The notes: a model not told the origin generated them from the sequence alone. Counted from the first letter of the stretch, positions 1-9,298 are shown. The stretch: 64,000 bases of DNA from Marinobacter subterrani (GCF_001045555.1 NZ_LFBU01000001.1:3038001-3102000), one strand, 5' to 3'. Numbers and translations: made by a program.

Positions 1-9
1 TGTTCCGAC

Positions 10-41
10 AAAGGGTAACCTGAGGGTTGCCCTTTATTTTT
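10..41 (+). terminator. Intrinsic terminator of a gene left of the window
   Basis: An 11-bp stem (10-20 with 25-35, one G-T pair) with a TGAG loop is followed at once by ATTTTTA. This is a good rho-independent terminator for a plus-strand gene ending just before the window. Read on the minus strand it could also end the small ORF at 52-264, but the T-run there is short. Confidence 0.7.
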
Positions 42-51
42 ATGGGTCGAA

Positions 52-264
52 TCAATTCCCGCCGGCTTTTCCGGGGCAGGCCTCTGCCAGATAAATCCGC
101 ACCCGGTTGAACTCCTCGAATTCGTTCAGATCCGGCCAGGTTCGCGCCTCACAAACCGTCCGCTTCCGATAGGCATCATCTCCCAGAACCTTCACCCGGG
201 AATCGGCCAGCAGAACCGTCGGTGCCGCCGTACGGAAAGCTTCCAGCAGTGGTCGGCTCGGCAA
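52..264 (-). CDS. Small hypothetical protein (70 aa)
   Basis: I do not recognise this product. The frame is open for 70 codons with codon choice like the neighbouring genes, ends in an acidic/aromatic stretch rich in E, F and R, and has no signal peptide or membrane segment. The only available start in frame is TTG at 264, with a possible GGAAG ribosome site nine bases before it; a stop lies just upstream at 280-282. It would be transcribed divergently from selU, and its 5' end lies under the selU promoter region. It could equally be a chance ORF. Confidence 0.35.
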   Translation of the reverse strand: MPSRPLLEAFRTAAPTVLLADSRVKVLGDDAYRKRTVCEARTWPDLNEFEEFNRVRIYLAEACPGKAGGN

Positions 265-320
265 CCACGGCCGCTTCCGTTATACTGCCGCCTTCATCTG
301 GCAACCGGTTAAACGCTGAA

Positions 321-1424
321 ATGGCAAGCAGACCCGACACCGACGACTACCTTTCCCTGTTCCTGAACGACGTGCCCCTGATGGACGTCCGGGCGCCGGT
401 TGAGTTCGACCGGGGCAGCTTTCCGAATACCGAAAATGCTCCTCTGATGAACGACGAGGAGCGCCATCGCGTTGGCATCTGCTACAAGGAAAAAGGCCAG
501 GACAGGGCCATAGAACTGGGCCATCAACTGGTATCCGGCGACATCAAGGCCCAGCGCATCGAGGCCTGGAAACGCTTTGTGGCCCGCCACCCGGAAGGCT
601 ACCTGTTCTGTTTCCGGGGCGGTTTGCGCTCCCGGCTCACCCAGCAGTGGATTCGCGACGCCGGCATTGACTACCCGTTGGTCAAAGGCGGCTACAAGGC
701 CCTGCGCCGGTTCCTGATCGACAGCCTGGAAGCCCGGATCGAATCCGGCGACTTCCGCATCCTCAGCGGTCGCACCGGAACCGGCAAGACCCGGGTTCTG
801 AAACAGCTCCCTAATCCGGTGGACCTTGAGGGCCTGGCCAACCATCGCGGTTCCAGCTTTGGTCGCCAGGTTACACCGCAACCATCGCAGATCGATTTCG
901 AGAACCGGCTCGCCGTGGCCATGCTCAAGGCCCATCATCGCATTGGGGGGGCGGTCTACCTGGAAGATGAAAGCCGCCTTGTCGGGCGCTGCGCCCTGCC
1001 CGAATCTCTCAGGGCACGGATGGCCGAATCCCCCCTGATGATCCTTGAACAGCCGATGGATGAGCGCATTGCCATCATCCGGGAGGATTATGTTGAGGGC
1101 ATGGTTGCGGACTATATCGATCGGGATGGGCAGGACGCGGGCTGGCTTAACTTCCGCGACTATCTTCTGAGTGCGCTCGACCGGATCCGCAAACGCCTGG
1201 GCGGCGAGCGGCACAAACAGCTTCGCAGCCTGATGGAACAGGCGCTGGATGAACAGGCAACCAGTGGCCGGACCGGCGCCCATAGTGCCTGGATCGGGGC
1301 CCTGCTGCAGGACTATTACGACCCGATGTACGACTACCAGTTGAGCCGGAAAGAAGGCCGGATTCTTGTCCGCGGGGGCCCGCAGGCCATTGTCGACTGG
1401 GCCAGATCCGCCCCGGCTACGTAG
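321..1424 (+). CDS. selU: tRNA 2-selenouridine synthase (SelU/MnmH)
   Basis: SelU replaces sulfur by selenium at the wobble uridine (mnm5s2U34) of Lys, Glu and Gln tRNAs through a geranylated intermediate, using selenophosphate. The 367-residue product matches the usual family length. An N-terminal rhodanese domain carries the catalytic cysteine (C97, in FCFRGG) and is followed by a P-loop GRTGTGKT at 150-157 in the C-terminal nucleotide-binding domain. The ATG at 321 was chosen because its N-terminus aligns with family members; the frame is open further upstream. A TATACT at 281-286 could be the -10 element. The gene implies that a selenophosphate synthetase (SelD) is encoded elsewhere. Confidence 0.95.
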   Translation: MASRPDTDDYLSLFLNDVPLMDVRAPVEFDRGSFPNTENAPLMNDEERHRVGICYKEKGQDRAIELGHQLVSGDIKAQRIEAWKRFVARHPEGYLFCFRGGLRSRLTQQWIRDAGIDYPLVKGGYKALRRFLIDSLEARIESGDFRILSGRTGTGKTRVLKQLPNPVDLEGLANHRGSSFGRQVTPQPSQIDFENRLAVAMLKAHHRIGGAVYLEDESRLVGRCALPESLRARMAESPLMILEQPMDERIAIIREDYVEGMVADYIDRDGQDAGWLNFRDYLLSALDRIRKRLGGERHKQLRSLMEQALDEQATSGRTGAHSAWIGALLQDYYDPMYDYQLSRKEGRILVRGGPQAIVDWARSAPAT

Positions 1425-1565
1425 TCAATCTCTCTGATACCCCGGGTGTGATATACGCCGGTCAGGTTTGTCTGCTATATAAATGTGTAGTTAAACCGGG
1501 CCATGCCGGGATTTTTCCAGTTAATCCGATAGTTATGAAAAACACCAATGAACAAGGAGTCCACT

Positions 1566-2402
1566 ATGGAAGACCTGCTTGGCGCTAACGGACGCGCTTC
1601 AGAGCTGATGGATCAGGCAATAGGCCTGGTCATGACCTACGCGCCGAAAGTGTTGCTGGCCATTGTCACACTGATTATTGGCCTGTGGCTGATCAACCGG
1701 TTTGTCGGCGTACTCGACAGCAAATTGGGCAAAAAGGATCCGACCCTCAATAAATTCCTCTGTGGCCTGATTGGCGCGATTCTCAAGATCCTGCTGTTCA
1801 TCTCCGTTGCCTCCATGGTGGGCATCGCCACAACCTCGTTCATTGCCATTATCGGTGCTGCCGGCCTGGCAGTGGGGCTGGCCCTGCAGGGCAGTCTCGG
1901 AAACTTCGCCGGCGGTGTTCTGATTCTGATTTTCAAACCCTTCAAGGTCGGAGACACCATCGAGGCCCAGGGGTACCTTGGGGCCGTCCGGGAAATTTCC
2001 ATTCTCTACACCATTGTCGACACCTTCGATAACCGCCGCATCGTTATTCCCAACGGCAGCCTGTCCAACGCGACGCTGGTGAACGTCAGCTTTTACGACA
2101 CTCGCCGTTGCGACATGACCTTCGGCATTGCCTACGGCGATGACATCGACAAGGCGCGGGCCGTGATCAAACAGTTGCTGGACGAGGACGACCGGGTTCT
2201 TGCTGAGCCGGAGCCCAGAATTTCCGTCGGCTCCCTGGGTGACAACTCGGTCAATATTATTGTCCGGCCCTGGACCAAAACTGATGACCTCTGGCCGGTC
2301 TACTGGGACATGCACGAGCGCGTGAAAAAAGCGTTCGACAAGGAAGGTATCACCATCCCTTTCCCGCAACGCGACGTGCATGTTTATAACCATGCGGAGT
2401 GA
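1566..2402 (+). CDS. mscS: Small-conductance mechanosensitive channel MscS
   Basis: MscS is a homoheptameric inner-membrane channel that opens on hypo-osmotic shock to release solutes. The 278-aa product has three N-terminal membrane helices (about 20-120). The third is the Gly/Ala-rich pore helix containing GAAGLAVGLALQGSL, followed by the cytoplasmic beta domain and the carboxy-terminal vestibule. ATG 1566 is preceded by AAGGAG at 1554-1559 with ideal spacing. An ATG 18 bases upstream is in frame but lacks a ribosome site. The gap from selU (1425-1565) contains a weak GC-rich repeat followed by ATTTTTCC near 1497-1518 that might end selU transcription. Confidence 0.95.
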   Translation: MEDLLGANGRASELMDQAIGLVMTYAPKVLLAIVTLIIGLWLINRFVGVLDSKLGKKDPTLNKFLCGLIGAILKILLFISVASMVGIATTSFIAIIGAAGLAVGLALQGSLGNFAGGVLILIFKPFKVGDTIEAQGYLGAVREISILYTIVDTFDNRRIVIPNGSLSNATLVNVSFYDTRRCDMTFGIAYGDDIDKARAVIKQLLDEDDRVLAEPEPRISVGSLGDNSVNIIVRPWTKTDDLWPVYWDMHERVKKAFDKEGITIPFPQRDVHVYNHAE

Positions 2403-2468
2403 CCAGCGTCTCATTGATACATCTGGTTACTCGCAAACTGCGCAACCTCAACTAAGCTGACCTTTAAT

Positions 2469-2490
2469 GGCGGGGTTTAATTACCCCGCC
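2469..2490. terminator. GC-rich hairpin after mscS
   Basis: A perfect 8-bp stem (GGCGGGGT with ACCCCGCC) has a 6-nt AT loop and lies 66 nt after the mscS stop. It has no T-run on either side, so it may protect or pause transcripts more than terminate them intrinsically. Confidence 0.35.
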
Positions 2491-2564
2491 AGGCCATCGG
2501 GGCCCTGGCAGGTCGAGTTTCACAGGCTCCGGAACGCTGTCATTGCTGGTAGGAGGTTGTCACT

Positions 2565-3122
2565 ATGCCGGTACAGCAGTTGAAGGAATTCCTCGATGAG
2601 GCAGGTGTCGAGTACATGTGCCTCTCCCACCCCCCTGCGTACACCGCCCAGGAATTGGCTCACCACGTCCGGATTGCCGGTGACCGGGTGGTCAAGACCG
2701 TGATCGTTGAGCTTGACGGCAAAATGGCGATGCTGGTCATGCCGGCTACCTGGCGCATTCGCTGGGACAGGCTGTCCCGGATTCTCGAGACCGACTTTCT
2801 TGACCTTGCCGATGAACAGGAATTCCAGGACCGCTTCCCGGATTGTGAGGTCGGCGCCATGCCACCCTTCGGCAACCTGTTCGGAATGACCGTGTATTGT
2901 GCTGAGGCGCTCACCAGCCAACCCGAACTGGCGTTTGCCGCCGGCAGCCATACCGAATCGGTGCACATGAAAACCGCGGATTTCCTGACCCTGGTGCAGC
3001 CCATGGTGCTGAACCAGGGCTTCACCAGACCGGGCGCCCAGAAACCCGCCTGGCTGATCAAGAGTCGGCGCCAGCCGGACAGCGCCTCCAAGCAGCGGGT
3101 ATCAGGCCTGGCAGGGTACTGA
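2565..3122 (+). CDS. YbaK/ProX-type aminoacyl-tRNA deacylase-like protein
   Basis: The 185-aa product belongs to the YbaK/EbsC/ProX-like fold, whose members hydrolyse misacylated tRNAs such as Cys- or Ala-tRNAPro in trans. Features include the early SHPPAYTAQELAHH segment and the conserved basic VVKTVIVE strand near residue 45, with PPFGNLFGM near residue 103 as the substrate loop. The C-terminus has a basic tail beyond the domain. A strong AGGAGG sits seven bases before ATG 2565. Which aminoacyl-tRNA it acts on cannot be told from sequence alone. It stands alone between mscS and a ubiquinone gene. Confidence 0.8.
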   Translation: MPVQQLKEFLDEAGVEYMCLSHPPAYTAQELAHHVRIAGDRVVKTVIVELDGKMAMLVMPATWRIRWDRLSRILETDFLDLADEQEFQDRFPDCEVGAMPPFGNLFGMTVYCAEALTSQPELAFAAGSHTESVHMKTADFLTLVQPMVLNQGFTRPGAQKPAWLIKSRRQPDSASKQRVSGLAGY

Positions 3123-3204
3123 CACTTTTCCGGTGGGCTTGACCCCAATCTCTTGTCTGACCGCCGTCATCGCGTAAACTGAGGGCCTCAGACAGGAAAC
3201 CGAT

Positions 3205-4500
3205 ATGACTCAAGCCTTTGATATTGTAGTGGTGGGCGCCGGCATGGTCGGTGCCGCCCTGGCCACTGGCCTTGGCCAGGCCGGCTTCAGTGTTGCCCTG
3301 GTTGATCGTGCCCCCCCGCCCGTCTTCGATCCGCAAGCCAGCCCGGATATTCGGGTGTCCGCATTGAGCGCCGGCAGTGAGCGCTATCTCGCAAGCCTGG
3401 GGGCGTGGAACAGCATTCTTGGCATGCGGGCAACACCTTACCGGCGACTGGCGGTGTGGGATGACACCCGGCATCCACTGCAGAATATTGTGCCCCGCAA
3501 ACTGACCGAGGTTGAGTTCGATGCCACACAACTCGGCGCGCCGCATCTCGGCCATATCGTCGAGAATTCGGTCACCCAGCAGGCACTGTGGCAGGCCGCA
3601 GAGGCTGAACCACAGGTTAGCCTGATCCACGGCCTTGGCGTTTCGTCGCTGACCCAGTCCGGTAACGAAGTAACCGTGAGGCTGGATGACGGGCGTGAAC
3701 TCACCGCGGCCCTGGTGGTTGGCGCCGACGGTGCAAGGTCGCGGGTGCGGGAACTGGCCGGCATCGGCACCAGCCGGAACCAGTACAGCCAGCAGGCCAT
3801 GGTGATTTCCTTGCGCTACCAGGGCCCGGTGGAGGACATTACCTGGCAAGGTTTCCACCCTTCCGGCCCCCGGGCTTTCCTGCCCCTGCACAGTGCTGGC
3901 CCTGACCATCCGGGCGAAAGCTGGGCATCGCTGGTCTGGTATGACTCGCCGGACGAACTGGCCCGCCTGAAAGCGCTGGGCGAAGACGCCCTGATGGCGG
4001 AGATCCAGTCGGCCTTTCCAGCCTGCCTGCCACCGCTGAGCCATATCGATGCCCGGGCCTCCTTCCCCATTGCACGCCAGCATGCCCGGCACTATTTCGC
4101 CGGCAGGGTGGTTCTGGCCGGCGATTCAGCCCACACCATCAATCCCCTGGCCGGTCAGGGTGTTAACCTGGGCTTCCAGGATGCCCAGGCATTACAGGCC
4201 ATGCTGAGGGAAGCCAGGCGCGCCGGTGATGACCTGGCCAGCAGCCATTGGCTGGATCAGTATGAGCATCAGCGCCGCCCGGCGAACCGCCGGATGATGC
4301 TCACCATGGACCTGTTCTACCATTTGTTCAGCAACCAGGTGCCGCCCGTACACCTGCTCCGGAACCTGGGCCTCGGCGCCGCCCGCGCCCTGCCCTTCGC
4401 CCGCAACCGGGTGGCCCGCTATGCCATGGGCATTGATGAGGAACTGCCGGCCATGGTGAAGCAGATCACCGCCCGAATTCCCGGACTGAATCAGCTTTAG
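3205..4500 (+). CDS. ubiF: UbiF/UbiH-family FAD ubiquinone hydroxylase
   Basis: This is a class A flavoprotein monooxygenase of 431 aa that hydroxylates the aromatic ring of polyprenyl intermediates in aerobic ubiquinone synthesis. The Rossmann dinucleotide motif VVVGAGMVGAA starts at residue 8. The FAD/NADPH motif (VVGADGARSRV) follows near 172, and the third flavin motif GDSAHTINPLAGQGVNLG near 306. C-terminal segments such as MDLFYHLFSNQVPP and the RNLGL stretch resemble E. coli UbiF (C6 hydroxylase) more than UbiH or UbiI, so the symbol is a best guess within the family. The start is ATG 3205 with AGGA upstream. Confidence 0.85.
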   Translation: MTQAFDIVVVGAGMVGAALATGLGQAGFSVALVDRAPPPVFDPQASPDIRVSALSAGSERYLASLGAWNSILGMRATPYRRLAVWDDTRHPLQNIVPRKLTEVEFDATQLGAPHLGHIVENSVTQQALWQAAEAEPQVSLIHGLGVSSLTQSGNEVTVRLDDGRELTAALVVGADGARSRVRELAGIGTSRNQYSQQAMVISLRYQGPVEDITWQGFHPSGPRAFLPLHSAGPDHPGESWASLVWYDSPDELARLKALGEDALMAEIQSAFPACLPPLSHIDARASFPIARQHARHYFAGRVVLAGDSAHTINPLAGQGVNLGFQDAQALQAMLREARRAGDDLASSHWLDQYEHQRRPANRRMMLTMDLFYHLFSNQVPPVHLLRNLGLGAARALPFARNRVARYAMGIDEELPAMVKQITARIPGLNQL

Positions 4501-4542
4501 AACGCAACCATCACCTTCCGGAAAACGCTAAAAGGAGCCACC

Positions 4543-4908
4543 ATGTCAGACACGATTTTTACCAAGATCATCAACCGGGACATTCCCGCCGACATCATCT
4601 ATGAGGACGATATCAGCCTGGCGTTCAGTGATATCAACCCCCAGGCACCGGTGCATTTCCTGGTGATCCCGAAAAAGGCCATCGCCACGATCAACGACAT
4701 CACCGAAGAAGATCGCGAACTGGTGGGGCATCTGTACCTGGTTGCAGCGAAGATTGCCCAAGAGAAGGGGTTTGCGGATGACGGCTATCGAGTGGTCATG
4801 AACTGCGGCGATAACTCCGGGCAAACGGTGTTTCACATCCACCTGCACGTATTGGCCGGCAAGCCGCTGGGGTGGCCGCCTTATACCGACAGGATGAAAC
4901 AGGCCTGA
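4543..4908 (+). CDS. HIT-family nucleotide hydrolase (HinT-like)
   Basis: The product is a 121-aa histidine-triad protein that binds purine nucleotides and hydrolyses phosphoramidates such as AMP-lysine. The HIT signature HIHLHV lies at 98-103, preceded by the NCG-DNSGQ loop, and the length is typical of HinT. AAGGAG lies ten bases before ATG 4543. It follows ubiF by 42 nt and may be co-transcribed. Downstream it converges on phoU across a palindromic element. Confidence 0.92.
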   Translation: MSDTIFTKIINRDIPADIIYEDDISLAFSDINPQAPVHFLVIPKKAIATINDITEEDRELVGHLYLVAAKIAQEKGFADDGYRVVMNCGDNSGQTVFHIHLHVLAGKPLGWPPYTDRMKQA

Positions 4909-4934
4909 GTGACAAATGGTGAACGCGTAAACAT

Positions 4935-4964
4935 GGGGTCAGATGAACGTGTTCATCTGACCCC
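4935..4964. repeat. 14-bp-arm palindrome GGGGTCAGATGAAC, REP-like
   Basis: Perfect inverted arms at 4935-4948 and 4951-4964 flank a 2-nt centre, between the convergent ends of the HIT gene and phoU. The same GGGGTCAGATGAA unit makes up the larger palindrome at 26816-26876. It has no T-run, so if it ends transcription it is not a classic intrinsic terminator. Confidence 0.85.
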
Positions 4965-4987
4965 GACTTCATGACCCGGGGCTCAAG

Positions 4988-5710
4988 TCAGGGGCCGACG
5001 ACTCTCTCGGCCTCTTCCAGCGGCGTATGACGAACGTCCTCGCCTTTGACCATGAAGATCACGTTCTCGGCAATGTTACAGGCGTGGTCACCAACCCGCT
5101 CCAGAGCGCGAAGTACCCACATCACCGACATGCACCGTGAGATGTTTCGGGTATCCTCCATCATGAAGGTCAGCAGGGTGCGTGCAGCCGCCTGATACTC
5201 CTCGTCGACCCGTTTGTCTTCCTTCATGATCCGCAATGCCTGTTCGGAATCCAGCCGGGCGAAGGCATCCAGGGCGTCATGAAGCATGGTAAGCACGTGG
5301 GTGCCGATGTGGCGTACCTCCACGTAACCGCGGGGGGCCTGACCTTCCTCGGTGAGTTTGATGGCAAGCTTGGCGATTTTCTTCGCTTCGTCACCAACCC
5401 GCTCCAGATCAGCCACCATCTTGATGACCGAGATCACCAGGCGCAGATCCCGTGCGGTGGGCTGACGTCGGGCGATAATCAACGTCGCTTCTTCGTCGAT
5501 TTCCACTTCCATCCGGTCAACTTTCTTGTCATTGGCGCGAATTTCGTCGGCCATATGGCCGTCGCCGTCCACCAGGGCCTGAATGGCATTCTCGACCTGT
5601 GCTTCAACCATACCGCCCATTTTCAGGAACTTGGTTTTGAGCTCCATCAGTTCGTCATTGAACTTGTGGGAAATGTGATCCCCGTAAACGTCGTCCTTCT
5701 TGGTAGGCAT
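4988..5710 (-). CDS. phoU: Phosphate-specific transport system accessory protein PhoU
   Basis: PhoU is a cytoplasmic all-helical protein (240 aa) that links the Pst transporter to the PhoR sensor, restraining the Pho regulon when phosphate is plentiful. The two repeated three-helix bundles carry the family signature acidic motifs, including ERVGDEAKKI near 109 and ERVGDHACNIAENV near 210. ATG 5710 is chosen over an in-frame TTG at 5725 because GGAGAAG precedes it at the right distance. It is the last gene of the operon pstSCAB-phoU, 33 nt after pstB. Confidence 0.95.
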   Translation of the reverse strand: MPTKKDDVYGDHISHKFNDELMELKTKFLKMGGMVEAQVENAIQALVDGDGHMADEIRANDKKVDRMEVEIDEEATLIIARRQPTARDLRLVISVIKMVADLERVGDEAKKIAKLAIKLTEEGQAPRGYVEVRHIGTHVLTMLHDALDAFARLDSEQALRIMKEDKRVDEEYQAAARTLLTFMMEDTRNISRCMSVMWVLRALERVGDHACNIAENVIFMVKGEDVRHTPLEEAERVVGP

Positions 5711-5743
5711 ACTGTTCTTCTCCAAAATTCCTCAGATCCGGCA

Positions 5744-6631
5744 TCAGCCGAAACGACCGGTGATGTAGGATTCTGTCAGCTTATGTTCCGGCGAGGTGAA
5801 TACCTTGTTGGTTTCATTCACTTCCACCAGGTGCCCCAGGTGGAAATAAGCCGTGCGGTGCGATACCCGGGCTGCCTGCTGCATTGAGTGAGTCACTATC
5901 ACGATAGTATAGCTCTCGGACAGCTCGGCAATGAGCTCTTCCACTTTCGCAGTGGCAATCGGGTCCAGTGCCGAGCAGGGCTCGTCCATCAGCACCACTT
6001 CGGGGCTGACGGCAATAGCGCGGGCGATACATAAACGCTGCTGCTGGCCACCGGACATGCCGGTCGCGGTCGCGTCCAGGCGATCCTTGGCCTCTTCCCA
6101 CAGGCCCGCCTTGCGCAGGCTGTTCTCGACAATCTCGTCCAGGTCCGACTTGCGGTTTGCCAGCCCGTGGATCCGGGGGCCATAGGCCACGTTATCGTAG
6201 ATCGACTTCGGGAACGGGTTCGGCTTCTGGAAAACCATGCCGACCCGGGCACGAAGTTCAACAACATCCCGCTTCGGATCATAGATATCGTGATCATCCA
6301 GTTGCAGAGACCCTCTGACCGAACAGATATCGATGCTGTCATTCATCCGGTTCAGGCAACGCAGAAAGGTCGACTTGCCACAGCCAGAGGGACCAATGAA
6401 CGAAATGACTTCATTGCGGGCAATATCCAGGCTGATCTTCTTGATGGCACGGGTATCACCATAAAACACGTCGACATCGCGGAGCTTGAATTTTGCATCC
6501 TCGACGTAGGGCTTTCCGACGGTCTTACCTTCCTCGATAACGGTTTCGGCCGGCTTCTCTTCCTGAACCGGAACCACAGGCCCGTCCGGCTGGGACGCTT
6601 CACTGGTGATGGTGGGATTTATGCTATTCAT
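5744..6631 (-). CDS. pstB: Phosphate ABC transporter ATP-binding protein PstB
   Basis: This is the ATPase subunit (295 aa) that drives phosphate import with PstSCA. Walker A is GPSGCGKST at 80-88, the Q-loop lies in [11 protein letters not shown], the ABC signature is MSGGQQQRL and Walker B is [13 protein letters not shown]. The C-terminus ESYITGRFG is typical of PstB. A Pro/Glu-rich N-terminal extension of about 45 residues precedes the ABC domain; it looks unstructured and is longer than in E. coli PstB. It sits 11 nt behind pstA. Confidence 0.97.
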   Translation of the reverse strand: MNSINPTITSEASQPDGPVVPVQEEKPAETVIEEGKTVGKPYVEDAKFKLRDVDVFYGDTRAIKKISLDIARNEVISFIGPSGCGKSTFLRCLNRMNDSIDICSVRGSLQLDDHDIYDPKRDVVELRARVGMVFQKPNPFPKSIYDNVAYGPRIHGLANRKSDLDEIVENSLRKAGLWEEAKDRLDATATGMSGGQQQRLCIARAIAVSPEVVLMDEPCSALDPIATAKVEELIAELSESYTIVIVTHSMQQAARVSHRTAYFHLGHLVEVNETNKVFTSPEHKLTESYITGRFG

Positions 6632-6642
6632 TAACTATCTCC

Positions 6643-7917
6643 TTACCACCGGCGTTCCAGACGCTTGCGCATCCAGATCGCCAATGCATTCATACTGATC
6701 AGGAAGGTCAACAGCACCATAATGGCCGCTGATGCACGTTCAATAAAGGCCAGCTCAGGACTGCCTGCCCAAAGGAATACCTGCACAGGCAAAACGGTTG
6801 CGGAGTCGAAGAAGCCATTCGGTACATCGACGATGAACGCAACCATACCAATCAGCAGCAGTGGCGCGGTCTCTCCGAGTGCCTGGGCCATGCCGATAAT
6901 TGAGCCGGTAAGCATACCGGGCATGGCCAGCGGCAACACATGATGCAGAACCACCTGCATCTTTGACGCGCCTATGCCTTCGGCCGCTTCACGAATGGAA
7001 GGCGGCACGCTCTTGATAGCGGCGCGACTGGAGATGATGATGGTGGGCAGTGTCATCAGGGTCAGTACCAACCCACCCACTGCCGGGACCGACCGCGGCA
7101 TGCCAAACAGGTTAATAAACACCGCCAGGCCCAGCAGACCAAAGATGATCGACGGAACCGCGGCCAGGTTGTTGATGTTCACTTCGATAAAATCGGTCAA
7201 CCTGTTCTGGGGCGCAAACTCCTCCAGATAGATGGCCGCCGCCACTCCGATCGGAAACGACAGTACCAGGGTAACGAACATGGTCAGCAACGAGCCCACG
7301 ATCGCCCCCAGAACGCCCGCTTTGGAGGGATCCCTGGAGTCGCCGTTGCTGAAGAACACATCATTGAAGGCGGTATCAATCACGCCCCGCTCCAACAACT
7401 GATCCACCCAGGCCTGTTGCTGCTCGGAGAGCTTGATCGAATAGGCATCATCATCGCCGTGTTTGACATACACGTCGACATCCGTGTGCGCCAGGAAGGT
7501 CATGGTCCGGGTCGTGCCCAGCCAGTCCGGGTTGGCTTTCAGGGCATCGCGCAGGGTAATCGAGGCGTAAGGGTTGATGAGATCCCGCACCGCATCCCGG
7601 TCCGACTCGGTGGCCTCGGGAATTTCCTTGAGCAGCGCCTGGATCAGCGGTTCCACGAAATCCGCCATCTTGAGCTGACGCTCATCGGTGGCATCGTCGA
7701 GGTACATCATCTCACCATCCAGCTCCACATCCAGTGTAACGGTGGTCTTGATGAAGCCGGTATAGCCCTTGCCAATGATATCGGCGAACAATACCAGCAG
7801 CGCCGACAGTGCAATGGCGATGGCAATGATGCCGTAGGCACGGAACCGGCGTTCCTTGCGGTAACGGTGCTTGAGTGACTGGCGGACAATCTCCGCCTGT
7901 GAACGTTGATCAGTCAT
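6643..7917 (-). CDS. pstA: Phosphate ABC permease PstA with N-terminal periplasmic domain
   Basis: One of the two membrane subunits of the phosphate importer. At 424 aa it is well over 100 residues longer than E. coli PstA. A first membrane helix (about 27-47) is followed by a large soluble, probably periplasmic region to about 200 (the DUF3333-type extension), then the six-helix permease domain with the EAA loop around IREAAEGIGASKMQVVLHHVLP. Its ATG overlaps the pstC stop by eight bases (ATGACTGA), pointing to translational coupling and balanced subunits. Confidence 0.95.
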   Translation of the reverse strand: MTDQRSQAEIVRQSLKHRYRKERRFRAYGIIAIAIALSALLVLFADIIGKGYTGFIKTTVTLDVELDGEMMYLDDATDERQLKMADFVEPLIQALLKEIPEATESDRDAVRDLINPYASITLRDALKANPDWLGTTRTMTFLAHTDVDVYVKHGDDDAYSIKLSEQQQAWVDQLLERGVIDTAFNDVFFSNGDSRDPSKAGVLGAIVGSLLTMFVTLVLSFPIGVAAAIYLEEFAPQNRLTDFIEVNINNLAAVPSIIFGLLGLAVFINLFGMPRSVPAVGGLVLTLMTLPTIIISSRAAIKSVPPSIREAAEGIGASKMQVVLHHVLPLAMPGMLTGSIIGMAQALGETAPLLLIGMVAFIVDVPNGFFDSATVLPVQVFLWAGSPELAFIERASAAIMVLLTFLISMNALAIWMRKRLERRW

Positions 7918-9298
7918 ACTGTTCCCGATATTTGCGTACGATTTTCAGGGCAATAACGTTGAGCAGCAGGGTTGCCAGGAAAAGCATGGCACCGAGGGCA
8001 AACGCCGCCAGCGTTTTGGCGCTGTCGAATTCCTGGTCACCGGTGAGCAGGGTTACGATCTGAACCGTTACCGTCGTCACGGTTTCCAGCGGATTGGCCG
8101 TGAGATTCGCGGCCAGTCCTGCGGCCATGACCACAATCATGGTTTCGCCGATAGCGCGGGAAACCGCCAGCAATACGCCCCCCATAATACCCGGCAGTGC
8201 TGCGGGGAAAATGACCTTTTTCATGGTTTCCGACTGGGTGGCACCCAGCGCCAGGGAGCCGTCCCTCAGGGTTTGCGGCACCGCATTGATCACATCATCC
8301 GACAGGGAAGACACAAACGGGATGATCATGATCCCCATTACCCCACCGGCCGCCAGGGCGCTCTGGGAAGAAGCATCGATTCCAAGTGAGGCGGCAAAAT
8401 CGCTGATAAACGGCGCCACTGTCAGCGCCGCGAAAAAGCCGTAGACCACAGTTGGAATTCCGGCCAGCAACTCCAGAAGGGGCTTCACCACACTGCGAAC
8501 GTGCTTGTTGGCGTATTCCGAGAGGTAAATCGCCGACAGCAGTCCCACCGGTACGGCAACCACCATGGCGATGGCCGAAATCAGCAGGGTGCCGGTGAAC
8601 AGCGGAATCATGCCAAAGGCACCTTCAGCGGCAACCTGATCCGCTCTCAGCGCCGTCTGCGGACTCCAGTTGGTGCCAAAGAAGAATTCAATGAAGGAGA
8701 TTTTCTGGAAAAAACGGAAGGTCTCAAAGGCCACCGAAAAAATAATGCCGATGGTGGTCAGAATCGCCAGGGCGGCACTGGCAAAAAACAGCCACTTCAG
8801 AATGGACTCCACCTGAACCCGGGCATTGAGCCGCGGCTGTATCCGCAACCAGCCCAGGAAGCCGGCCAGCACCGACACCGAAATAACCAGCACCGACATC
8901 AGCAACTGACTCTGCTCCCGCAGGGCCTTGAGCCGTTCCGCCGCCTCAACGATGGGTGGCTCAACGAATCCCGGTGGCAGGGCACCACTGGCCACGTTAC
9001 TGATCTGGCTTAGCAACAGGCTTGCCCGGCCCTCGGTGTCAGGAATCAGCTCCGGCGGCAGGGAACCGATTATCAGGGCCTGGATGACCTTGTCCTGAAA
9101 CGCCGCCCACAGGGCCAGCACCAGTATTGCCGGAATCACGCACCAGAGTGCAGCCCGGGCGCCATAGTAAAACGGCAGGGACTTGAGATGACGTATTCCC
9201 CCCAGCGGCATCGCCAGTGCCCGAGACCGGGCATAGCCCAGTCCGTAAGCCACCAGGGCCAGGACGAGGGTCAGTAGAAGGAGAGTGGATGCTTGCAT
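7910..9298 (-). CDS. pstC: Phosphate ABC permease PstC
   Basis: The partner permease of PstA, 462 aa. Residues 1-60 include a first helix, followed by a soluble loop and further helices before the binding-protein-dependent transport domain (about 245-455) with the EAA motif near LRDGSLALGATQSETMKKVIFPAALPG's region. The start is taken as ATG 9298 with GGGAAAA before it; an in-frame upstream start at 9322 is possible. It is separated from pstS by 144 bases containing a strong hairpin. Confidence 0.93.
   Translation of the reverse strand: MQASTLLLLTLVLALVAYGLGYARSRALAMPLGGIRHLKSLPFYYGARAALWCVIPAILVLALWAAFQDKVIQALIIGSLPPELIPDTEGRASLLLSQISNVASGALPPGFVEPPIVEAAERLKALREQSQLLMSVLVISVSVLAGFLGWLRIQPRLNARVQVESILKWLFFASAALAILTTIGIIFSVAFETFRFFQKISFIEFFFGTNWSPQTALRADQVAAEGAFGMIPLFTGTLLISAIAMVVAVPVGLLSAIYLSEYANKHVRSVVKPLLELLAGIPTVVYGFFAALTVAPFISDFAASLGIDASSQSALAAGGVMGIMIIPFVSSLSDDVINAVPQTLRDGSLALGATQSETMKKVIFPAALPGIMGGVLLAVSRAIGETMIVVMAAGLAANLTANPLETVTTVTVQIVTLLTGDQEFDSAKTLAAFALGAMLFLATLLLNVIALKIVRKYREQYD

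Noticed and set aside
309..1283. A 324-codon open frame antisense to selU
   Set aside because: It is a shadow of selU in high-GC DNA; the plus strand encodes a complete recognisable SelU with catalytic residues.
2469..2490. A rho-independent terminator after mscS
   Set aside because: The hairpin is strong but no T-run follows on either strand, so it is listed only at low confidence.
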